From: Gemmatimonadota bacterium
Lineage (GTDB): Bacteria; Gemmatimonadota; Gemmatimonadetes; Longimicrobiales; Longimicrobiaceae
DNA length: 52,478 nt
Reading direction: 5' to 3'
NCBI GenBank assembly: GCA_028287185.1
Contig: JAQBQD010000202.1
Span: 1-52,478 of the forward strand
Part shown: one piece after another, positions 11,301 through 17,812 of the stretch
Layout: every line of letters starts with the position of its first letter
How positions within the stretch are numbered: position 1 is the stretch's first letter
Translations under genes and position numbers: made by a program
The notes under the pieces: model-generated
The model's input: the letters and a program-made list of their open reading frames with translations, nothing else
The model's database searches: none
Told to the model about the DNA's origin: nothing

Positions 11301-12445
11301 GCGGCGCGCTGCCGGAGCCCCGCGGCGACGGCGGCGGGGCGGAGCTGGACGAGCCGCGCAACTACGCCGAGGTGCAGCTCATCCAGCTCTGGGAAGGGCT
11401 GCTGGGCGTCGCGGGGATCACGCCCACGCAGGGCTTCTTCGACCTGGGCGGCGACTCGTTCCTGGCCCTGCACCTGTTCGCGCGGGTGAACCGGGCGTTC
11501 GGGTGCGACCTGCCCGTCGCGACGCTCTTCGCGGGAGGCACCGTGCGCCACATGGCGGACGCCATCCTCGAGCAGCAGGCGTCGGCGGAGACCCTGCCGT
11601 CCTCCGTCGTGGCGCTCCAGCCCGGCGGCTCGCTGCCCCCGCTCTTCGTGGTCCACGCGGTGGACCGCGGGGTGATGGGATACGTGAACCTCGTCCGCCA
11701 TCTCGGGCCGGATCAGCCGGTCTACGGCCTCCGGGACGTCGGCGAGCTGGACCGGCCCGTCGCGCGGATCGCGGCGGACCACGTGGCGGCCGTGCGGTCG
11801 GTGCAGCCGCGCGGGCCGTACGCGTTCGTCGGCTGGTCGTTCGGCGGCACCGTCGCGTACGAGATGGCGACGCTGCTGGAGGCCGAGGGAGAGACGGTGG
11901 CGTTCCTGGGGATGCTCGACACCCTGTCGCCCGTCCTGGTGGACGCGTGGCCGTGGAGCGGCGACCTGGACACCGTGACCGTGCTTGCGCAGGAGGTCGC
12001 GGACCGCATGCGCCGCCCCTTCTCGCTGGCCGGCCTGGCCCTGGAAGGGCTGGACCCGGTCGAGCAGGTGCGCCGCGTGGCCGAGGCGCTGCTGGCGCAG
12101 GACGCCGCGCCTCCGGGCTTCGACGGGGATGCGCTGGCCGAGCAGTGCCGGGAGAACCGCGCCCGCAACCGCAGCCGCGAGGGGCACGTGCCCGGCCGGC
12201 TCCGCGCCACCCTCACCCTGTTCCGGGCGACCGACGTGCCCGGCCGCATCACCGAGTTCCTCGCGCCGTACACCGCCGAGGAGCGGCGCACCCTGGCCTG
12301 GTCGCGGTACGTCGCCGGGGCGGTGGAGGTCCATCCCGTCCCCGGAACCCACGCCACGCTGGGCTCCGAGCCCCACGCCCGCACGCTCGCCGACCACATG
12401 CGCCGCGCGCTGGCCGCCGCGCGGCACACCCCCGAACCCTCGTGA
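8333..12445 (+). CDS. Terminal NRPS module C-A(Gly)-PCP-TE
   Basis: 1370-residue termination module. It has a short N-terminal docking-like stretch (1-40), a C domain about 45-480 with HHIVCDG at 176, an A domain about 505-1000 (YTSGSTGRPKG; NMYGPTETT), a PCP with GGDS Ser1042, and a type I thioesterase about 1090-1360 with nucleophile Ser1169 in GWSFGG, an Asp in MLDTLSP and a His in GTHATL. The hand-read A-domain code is about DILQLGMVWK, the Gly signature. ATG at 8333 overlaps the upstream stop, so translation is probably coupled and the two proteins act in series: (beta-aminoacyl)-Asn-Asn-Gly, then hydrolysis or macrocyclisation. Substrate prediction is inference from binding-pocket residues. 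Confidence 0.95.
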   Translation: MSSPSTTDLVRPDLSPAKRALLAAILAGRTRAPEIVRGRHGADVPLSFAQERLWFLHRLQQGGTAYASPAAARLSGALDAAALERALGEVVRRHEALRTTFREVDGAPVQRIVPFAGFTLPVEDLSALVEAEREAAVRRRCDEDGAWEFDLVAGPLFRARLLRLGVDEHVLLLCMHHIVCDGWSMDVLFREMWTLYGADVSGEGAALPDLPVQYADYAVWQRAQAGSEREARQVAYWKARLAGAPELLELPADRPRPARPSLRGARVPVEVPAAVAERLRDLARGEGATLYMAVLAAFQVLLARYAGAEDVVVGTPVAGRTRQEVEGLIGLFMNTLALRTDVSGDPTFRQALGRVRETVLGAYEHQEVPFERVVAEVQPQRSLNHSPLFQVVFQLDEGGAAASPVAGLAVRPVEADPGTAKFDLTLALDAHADGIDGTLEYATDLFDRATAQRMAHHLVRALEQAAAGPDVPLSSIELMDGAERRRVLEDWNRTEDTDTDSAGATLPALFAAQVAATPDAVALVFGDAELTYRELDERSNRLAHHLVLLGAGPEARVAICLERSAEMVVAMLAVLKAGAAYLPLDPAYPVDRLAYMLEDSGAAVLVTRDALRGLLPSADVRTVAVDGDAAAIDTANTGPVRGSVHGGNAAYVIYTSGSTGRPKGVVVTHANAASFFAGMDGRVGGTVPGTWLAVTRIGFDIHVLELLWTLLRGFRVIVHPDIANEGAGALADAIRRHAVTHLQCTPSLASLLIAESGVESLAGLDRVLLGGEPLPADLASKVAAILPGGLINMYGPTETTVWSTTHAVGAGEARVPIGRPIAGTRAYVLDAALRPQPAGIPGELFLGGPGVTRGYLGRPALTAERYLPDPFDSGPGGRLYRTGDRARWRHDGVLECLGRVDQQVKIRGYRIEPGEIEAALRGHPAVRECVVVAREDRPGDRRLAAYVTGEDPTAAELRAHLRGTLPEHMVPSSFTVLPALPLLPNGKLDRGALPEPRGDGGGAELDEPRNYAEVQLIQLWEGLLGVAGITPTQGFFDLGGDSFLALHLFARVNRAFGCDLPVATLFAGGTVRHMADAILEQQASAETLPSSVVALQPGGSLPPLFVVHAVDRGVMGYVNLVRHLGPDQPVYGLRDVGELDRPVARIAADHVAAVRSVQPRGPYAFVGWSFGGTVAYEMATLLEAEGETVAFLGMLDTLSPVLVDAWPWSGDLDTVTVLAQEVADRMRRPFSLAGLALEGLDPVEQVRRVAEALLAQDAAPPGFDGDALAEQCRENRARNRSREGHVPGRLRATLTLFRATDVPGRITEFLAPYTAEERRTLAWSRYVAGAVEVHPVPGTHATLGSEPHARTLADHMRRALAAARHTPEPS

Positions 12446-12455
12446 ACGGACCTTC

Positions 12456-14315
12456 ATGGCAACCGCACGGATAGGCGACCCGGCACGCTGGCGCGCGCTC
12501 TTCGGCCTCCTTCGGCAGGCGGGGCGCGCGCGCCTGGGCGCCTTCGCCGCGCTCATCCTCCTGGTGGGCCTGCTGCCCACGGCCGTGATCCTGGTCACCG
12601 GCCGTCTGGCCGCGGCCATCCCCGCCGCCGTGGCGAGCGGTCCCGCGGCGCGGCAGCCGGTGATGGTGGCTCTCGCCGCGCTCATCGGCTGCCTCGTGGC
12701 GCTGGCCCTCGCCAGCAACACGCTGGGCCAGCTGGGCCGCGTGCTGAGCGACGCCTTCGCGCTGGCGCTGCACCAGGCCGTAGCCCGGGTCACGCTGGGC
12801 ACGCCCGACGTGGCGCCGCTGGAGGACCCCGCCGTCGCCGACGAGCTGCAGGCGGTGCAGGACGCCGAGCGGCGCAACGTGTTCCGCAACGCCATGGACG
12901 CCCTCTCGGGCGTCGCCACCACGCGGCTGCGCGGCGCCGGCGCCTTCGTCGTCCTCCTCGGCTTCCGCTGGTGGGCGCCGCTGGTGCTGGGCCTGGCGTG
13001 GCACCTGACCAACCGCGTGTACCTTCACGCCACGGCCAACGGCGTGACGGTGCAGATGACGGACGGCGCCGTGCGGCTGCGGCGCGCCGAGTACCTGCGC
13101 ACGCTCGCCGTCGGCGCGCCCGCGGCCAAGGAGGTGCGCGTCTTCGGGCTCGGCGGCTGGCTGGTGCCCCGCTACGGCGACGCCTGGCTGGACGCGCTGG
13201 AACTGCTGTGGACCAGCCGCAAGGCGAACCGGGCGATCACCGCCGCCGCCGCGCTGGCGCTGGCGGTGTCGCACGGGCTCGTGCTTGGCGCCCTGGGCGT
13301 GGCCGCCAGCCGCGGCGAGGTGGGCGTCGCCGCGCTGCTCGTCTTCGCGCAGGCCGCCATCGCCACGGCGGACCTGGGCCTGCTGGGCGACCCGCAGTGG
13401 CACCTGGCGCAGGCGCTGGCGCTGGCGGGACGCGTCGCCGGGCTGCGCGCGCGGGTGCCGGTGCCGGAGAAGCCGGAAACCCGGTCGACGCCCGCGGAGG
13501 CGAGGAGCGGGAAGGTCGCAGTGCGCCTGGACGGGGTGCGCTTCACCTACCGCGGCAGGGAGCGGCCCACGCTGGACGGCCTCTCGCTGGAGATCCCCGC
13601 CGGACAGTCGCTCGCCATCGTGGGCGAGAACGGCGCCGGCAAGAGCACGCTCATCAAGCTGCTGTGCGGCCTGTACGAGCCCGACGCGGGGCGGATCGCC
13701 GTGGACGGCGGCCTGTCTCCCCGCCAGGCGCGGGGGCGCATCGCGGCCATCTTCCAGGACTTCGTGCGCTATCCGCTGCCCCTGCGCGAGAACGTCGGCT
13801 TCGGGCGCCTGGCCCTGATGGACGACGACGCCGCGCTGGAAGGCGCCCTGCGGGACGCGGGCGGCGGCGCGCTGCTCACCCGGCTGGAGCACGGCTGGGA
13901 CACCGTCCTGTCGCGTGAGTTCGAGGGCGGCACGGAGCTGTCCGGCGGGCAGTGGCAGCGGGTCGCCCTGGCCCGTGCCCTGGCCGCCGTCCGCGGCGGC
14001 GCCGGCCTGCTGGTGCTGGACGAGCCCACGGCCGCGCTGGACGTGCGGGCCGAGACCGAGCTGTTCGAACGCTTCCTGGAGCTGACCCGCGACGTGACGA
14101 CGATCCTGGTCTCGCACCGGCTGTCCAGCGTGCGCCACGCCGATCGCATCGTGGTGATCGACGGCGGCCGCGTGGCCGAGGACGGCACCCACGAGTCGCT
14201 GATGCGCGCCGGTGGCCTGTACGCGCGGATGTACTCGCTGCAGGCCGAGCGCTTCGCATCCGAGGGAATGGCCGACGAGAGCGTGGCGGACGAGGAGGCC
14301 GAAGCCCATGCGTGA
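12456..14315 (+). CDS. ABC exporter half-transporter (TMD-NBD) 1
   Basis: 619-residue ABC half-transporter. Hydrophobic segments lie near residues 25-60 and 65-100 and around 160-300 (FAALILLVGLLPTAVILV and others). The nucleotide-binding domain is about 350-590, with Walker A GENGAGKSTLIKLL, signature ELSGGQWQRVALARAL, Walker B LLVLDEPTAALD and H-loop SHRLSS. ATG at 12456 lies 10 bp after the NRPS stop, and the gene overlaps the next half-transporter by 8 bp. It most likely forms a heterodimer with it in the inner membrane and exports the peptide made by the upstream synthetases. The substrate is inferred from context only. Confidence 0.93.
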   Translation: MATARIGDPARWRALFGLLRQAGRARLGAFAALILLVGLLPTAVILVTGRLAAAIPAAVASGPAARQPVMVALAALIGCLVALALASNTLGQLGRVLSDAFALALHQAVARVTLGTPDVAPLEDPAVADELQAVQDAERRNVFRNAMDALSGVATTRLRGAGAFVVLLGFRWWAPLVLGLAWHLTNRVYLHATANGVTVQMTDGAVRLRRAEYLRTLAVGAPAAKEVRVFGLGGWLVPRYGDAWLDALELLWTSRKANRAITAAAALALAVSHGLVLGALGVAASRGEVGVAALLVFAQAAIATADLGLLGDPQWHLAQALALAGRVAGLRARVPVPEKPETRSTPAEARSGKVAVRLDGVRFTYRGRERPTLDGLSLEIPAGQSLAIVGENGAGKSTLIKLLCGLYEPDAGRIAVDGGLSPRQARGRIAAIFQDFVRYPLPLRENVGFGRLALMDDDAALEGALRDAGGGALLTRLEHGWDTVLSREFEGGTELSGGQWQRVALARALAAVRGGAGLLVLDEPTAALDVRAETELFERFLELTRDVTTILVSHRLSSVRHADRIVVIDGGRVAEDGTHESLMRAGGLYARMYSLQAERFASEGMADESVADEEAEAHA

Positions 14316-16089
14316 GTCCAAACGTGCCCTGGGCCTGCTGGTGGGAACGGCGTGGAGGACGGACCGCCTCCGCTCGCTGGGCCTGCTGCTGGAGCCCCTC
14401 AGCTTCATCCGATTCCCGCTCTTCGCCTGGTCGCTGAAGCTGATGGCGGACGGCGCCCTGCACCGCGACCTGCGCCTGCTCGCCATCGGCGCCGCGGGCA
14501 TCACCGCCACGCGGGTGATGGCGTTCGTGGGGATGTGGTCCGGGAGCTGGATCCGCAACCGCCTGATCGAGGAGGTGGGCTTCGAGCTGGACCGCGAGCT
14601 CGCCTCGCTTTCCGCGCAGCTTCCCGGCCTGGAGCACCACGAGCGCCCCGACTACCAGGACCGCCTGGAGCTGCTCCGGCAGCAGCAGGGCATCCTGGGC
14701 AACTCGCTCAGCATCCTCATCTACGTCGCCAACACCATCGTCGGCGCCGTCAGCACGCTCGTCGGCCTCGCGCTGGTGAGCCCCTGGCTGCTCCTGCTGG
14801 TGCCCTTCGCGCTTCCCGCCATCCCCATCGCCGCGCTGGAGCAGCGGTGGATCAGCGACGCCGAGCAGCGCTCCGGCCCCCCGTCCCGCCGCGCGCGGCA
14901 CCTCCAGGACCTGGCGGTCAACCGCAACGCCGGCATGGAGCTGCGCGTCTTCGGGCTGGAGGACGAGGTCGTCCGCCGCTTCCGGCAGGCATGGGTGGAG
15001 GCGCGGGGCCCCATGCTGGCCGCCACGCTCCGGGGCGCGGTGCTCAACTCCGCGGGCGACCTGCTCTTCCTGGGCGGCTTCGCGGGGGCCGTCGCCCTCA
15101 TGCTGTCGCGCGCCCTCCACGGGCAGGCCACGGCGGGCGAGGTGGTGATGACCATCTACCTCGCGCAGCAGATGCGCAGCAGCATCGTGGAGCCCATCCA
15201 GATCAGCGTGCACGTGGGCGAGGTGCTGCGCACGGCGGGGCGGATGCTCTGGCTGCAGGACTACGCGCGCGAACGCCTGCGCCCGCGTCCCGGCGCCCGC
15301 CCCGCGCCGCAGCGGCTGACGGACGGCATCGTCTTCGAGGGCGTCTCGTTCCGCTATCCCGGCACGGACGTGTGGGCCCTGCGCGACGTCTCGTTCCGCA
15401 TCCCGGCCGGGACGGTGATCGCCCTGGTGGGCGAGAACGGGGCGGGCAAGACCACGCTGGTCAAGCTCCTGTGCCGCATGTACGAGCCCACCGAGGGGCG
15501 CATCCTGGTGGACGGCGTCGACCTGGCCGACATCGACGTGGCCGCCTGGCGGCTGCGCCTTTCGGCCGCGTTCCAGGACTTCGCGCGCTTCGAGCTGGCC
15601 GCGCAGCACGCCGTGGGCGCGGGCGACCTGTCGCGCATGGAGGACCGCGCCGCCGTGCACGCCGCCCTGGAGCGAGCCGGGGGCGCGGACGTGCTGGAGG
15701 CGCTGCCGGCGGGGGTGGACACCCAGCTCGGCGCGGGATGGGAGGGCGGGGTGGACCTGTCCACCGGCCAGTGGCAGAAGCTGGCCCTGGGCCGCGCGCT
15801 CATGCGCGACGACCCGCTGGTCGTCTTCTTCGACGAGCCGACCGCCAGCCTGGACGCACTGGCCGAGCACGCCCTCTTCGAGCGCTACGCCTGTGAAGCC
15901 CGCGCCGGCTCGCCCCGCGGCGCCATCACCGTGCTGGTCTCGCACCGCTTCTCCACCGTGCGCTCCGCCGACCTGATCCTGGTGATCGACGGCGGCGGCG
16001 TCACGGAGCTGGGCGGACACCACGAGCTGCTGCTGCGCGAGGGGCTCTATGCCGAGCTCTACTCGATGCAGGCACGTTCCTACCACTGA
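14308..16089 (+). CDS. ABC exporter half-transporter (TMD-NBD) 2
   Basis: 593-residue partner of the preceding gene; its ATG at 14308 lies inside the end of that reading frame. The TMD is N-terminal (hydrophobic stretches near 130-175 and 245-275). The NBD starts near 335, with Walker A GENGAGKTTLVKLL, Walker B VVFFDEPTASLD and H-loop SHRFST. The signature motif reads DLSTGQWQKLALGRAL, LSTGQ instead of LSGGQ. Heterodimeric exporters often carry one non-consensus signature or a degenerate site, so this probably marks an asymmetric pair. It is the second part of the NRPS cluster's export system. Confidence 0.93.
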   Translation: MRESKRALGLLVGTAWRTDRLRSLGLLLEPLSFIRFPLFAWSLKLMADGALHRDLRLLAIGAAGITATRVMAFVGMWSGSWIRNRLIEEVGFELDRELASLSAQLPGLEHHERPDYQDRLELLRQQQGILGNSLSILIYVANTIVGAVSTLVGLALVSPWLLLLVPFALPAIPIAALEQRWISDAEQRSGPPSRRARHLQDLAVNRNAGMELRVFGLEDEVVRRFRQAWVEARGPMLAATLRGAVLNSAGDLLFLGGFAGAVALMLSRALHGQATAGEVVMTIYLAQQMRSSIVEPIQISVHVGEVLRTAGRMLWLQDYARERLRPRPGARPAPQRLTDGIVFEGVSFRYPGTDVWALRDVSFRIPAGTVIALVGENGAGKTTLVKLLCRMYEPTEGRILVDGVDLADIDVAAWRLRLSAAFQDFARFELAAQHAVGAGDLSRMEDRAAVHAALERAGGADVLEALPAGVDTQLGAGWEGGVDLSTGQWQKLALGRALMRDDPLVVFFDEPTASLDALAEHALFERYACEARAGSPRGAITVLVSHRFSTVRSADLILVIDGGGVTELGGHHELLLREGLYAELYSMQARSYH

Positions 16090-16103
16090 ACCGGGGCGCG
16101 GAC

Positions 16104-17387
16104 ATGCGACGTGACCTTTCATTCGAGCGGGCCATCCAGTTCGCCGCGGACCTCATCCGCATCCCCAGCCTTCCCGGCGAGGAGGAGGGGGTCGCCATGC
16201 GCATCGTGGACGAGCTGCGCGCGCTGGGCTTCGACGAGGCGCGCACCGACCGCGCCGGCAACGTCATCGGCCGCATCGCCGGCACGGGCGGTGCGCCGGC
16301 GGTGATGCTGTCCTCGCACATGGACGTGGTGGACGTGGGCGACGTGGCGGCCTGGGAGTACGATCCCTACGGCGGCGCCGTGGCCGACGGCTTCCTGCAC
16401 GGGCGGGGGGCGATGGACGTGAAGGGCCCCCTCGCCATCCAGGTCTACGCCGCCGCGCGCTTCGTGGACGACCGGCCCGAGGGCGACCTGCTGGCCGTCT
16501 TCTCCGTGCACGAGGAGAAGGGCGGGTGGGGGATGATGAAGATCATGGAGGGCGTCCCCTCCCTTCCCGGCGCCGTGATCCTCAGCGAGGCCACCAACTG
16601 TGACCTGTGCACGGGCCACCGTGGGCACGCCGAGCTGGGGCTGGAGATCTACGGCGTCGCCGCGCACGCCAGCGCGCCCGAGCGGGGGCGGAACCCCAAC
16701 CTCGTGCTTCCCTACGTGCTGCTGGCGCTGCGCGAGCTGTCCGAGGCGCAGCCCGTGGACCCCATCCTGGGACGCGCCACGCTCACGCCGACGGTGATCG
16801 AGTGCTGGCCCAAGAGCGGCAACGTGATCCCCGACCGCATCCGCATCACGCTGGACACGCGGGTGCTGCCGGGGTGGAGCGAGGAGGTGGCGCTGGAGCA
16901 GATCCGCGCCCGCCTGGCGGAGCGGGTTCCGCAGGTGGAGGGCATCCGGGTGGAGGTGACGCCCGGCCGCGCCGTCTTCCGCGGGTGGACGGGGTGGGTG
17001 GACGAGAGCAGCAACTTCACCCCCGGCTTCCTGGTGCCCGACGAGCACCCCGTGGTGCAGGCCGCCGCCGAGGCGGTGGCCGCCGCCACCGGCAGCGTTC
17101 CCGCCGTCCGCCAGTGGAAGTTCGGCACCGACGGCGGCCACAGCTGCGGCACGCACGGCGTCCCCACCATCGGCTACGCGCCGGGGCTGGAGGCGCTGGC
17201 CCACACCAACCGCGAGCGCCTGGACCTGGCCGCCGCGCGCCGCGTGTTCGACGCGTATCCCCAGCTCATCCGCGGCGTGCAGACGGCGCTCGTGGCCGCC
17301 AAGGGCATCCCCATCCAGGGCGTGCACCCCGCCCACCCCGCCCCGGCCACCCGCGTCAGGGCCGCGGCCGGCGTCGCCGGAGGCTGA
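16104..17387 (+). CDS. M20-family metallopeptidase / deacylase
   Basis: 427 residues, with the layout of M20/ArgE-DapE-type dinuclear zinc hydrolases: HMDVVD near residue 73, GRGAMDVKGPL near 100, HEEKGG (catalytic and metal-binding Glu pair) near 135, and a C-terminal FGTDGGHSCGTHGVPTIGYAPG carrying the late metal ligand. No signal peptide, so probably cytoplasmic. It begins 14 bp after the second ABC gene, on the same strand and before the first terminator, so it is likely the last gene of the NRPS operon. It could hydrolyse an amide or N-acyl bond in the peptide (maturation or self-protection) or be an ordinary amino-acid hydrolase; the sequence does not decide. Confidence 0.9.
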   Translation: MRRDLSFERAIQFAADLIRIPSLPGEEEGVAMRIVDELRALGFDEARTDRAGNVIGRIAGTGGAPAVMLSSHMDVVDVGDVAAWEYDPYGGAVADGFLHGRGAMDVKGPLAIQVYAAARFVDDRPEGDLLAVFSVHEEKGGWGMMKIMEGVPSLPGAVILSEATNCDLCTGHRGHAELGLEIYGVAAHASAPERGRNPNLVLPYVLLALRELSEAQPVDPILGRATLTPTVIECWPKSGNVIPDRIRITLDTRVLPGWSEEVALEQIRARLAERVPQVEGIRVEVTPGRAVFRGWTGWVDESSNFTPGFLVPDEHPVVQAAAEAVAAATGSVPAVRQWKFGTDGGHSCGTHGVPTIGYAPGLEALAHTNRERLDLAAARRVFDAYPQLIRGVQTALVAAKGIPIQGVHPAHPAPATRVRAAAGVAGG

Positions 17388-17470
17388 GCGGCACGGTGGG
17401 CCCGCGGGACTCGTCGCCGACCCGCGGCATCCCTCTTTGCGTCTGATTTCGATACCGGGGACAAACGCAG

Positions 17471-17506
17471 ACGCGCCATCGGCCTCCATGAAAGCCGATG
17501 GCGCGT
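17471..17506 (+). terminator. Hairpin terminator after the NRPS operon
   Basis: CGCGCCATCGGC pairs perfectly with GCCGATGGCGCG across a 10-nt loop, plus one A-T pair outside. The following sequence (TTGCGAATCC) has only a weak T run. It is placed about 85 bp after the M20 stop. Confidence 0.65.
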
Positions 17507-17757
17507 TGCGAATCCGCCGTCACGGGGCGATCGCGGGCGAGGATGAACCGGGCCGGAGGATCGGTGGATCGGTCGTGGCGCTCGGGCGTTCCGCGCTGGA
17601 GGCCGATCCTGTCCAGCTACGGCATCCGAAGGTGTTGATCGAAGGAGACGTGGAACACGTCGCGCACCTCCGGTCGGATGCCGCGACGGCGATGATCCGG
17701 CCTTCGAGCCGCGGCGGCGGTCCGGGATTCATGGTACGGCGAGACGAGGAGACGCGG

Positions 17758-17790
17758 CGGGGCGCGAGGTCCGGTGGACCCCGCGCCCCG
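17758..17790 (-). terminator. Hairpin terminator after the MacB-like gene
   Basis: CGGGGCGCG and CGCGCCCCG pair, with a further inner GGTCC/GGACC stem and a 3-nt loop. It sits 22 bp beyond the minus-strand stop. The T tract is poor. Confidence 0.6.
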
Positions 17791-17812
17791 TCCTTCGATC
17801 GACCTCCCCCGG

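Larger units (their letters stand above)
17388..17812. other. Intergenic spacer between the NRPS operon and the MacB-like gene
   Basis: 425 bp between convergent genes. It holds two hairpins, one for each flanking transcript (listed separately). The remaining stretch is rich in TCGA/GATC-type words and shows no credible coding sequence on either strand. Confidence 0.6.

Noticed and set aside
8375-13012. Very long open frames antisense or out of frame to the NRPS genes (for example 1545 codons on the minus strand, and the + frame extending upstream of 8333)
   Set aside because: Translations are Arg/Ala/Gly/Pro-rich without motifs and lie opposite recognisable NRPS domains; typical shadows in GC-rich DNA.
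16104-17387. ClbP-type prodrug peptidase in the NRPS cluster
   Set aside because: The motifs are those of M20 zinc hydrolases (HMDVVD, HEEKG), not a serine SxxK peptidase, and there is no signal peptide or TM tail.
17520-17740. Minus-strand frame beyond the MacB-like stop with a Cys-containing peptide
   Set aside because: No ribosome site, and it lies beyond the hairpin; composition matches other non-coding gaps.
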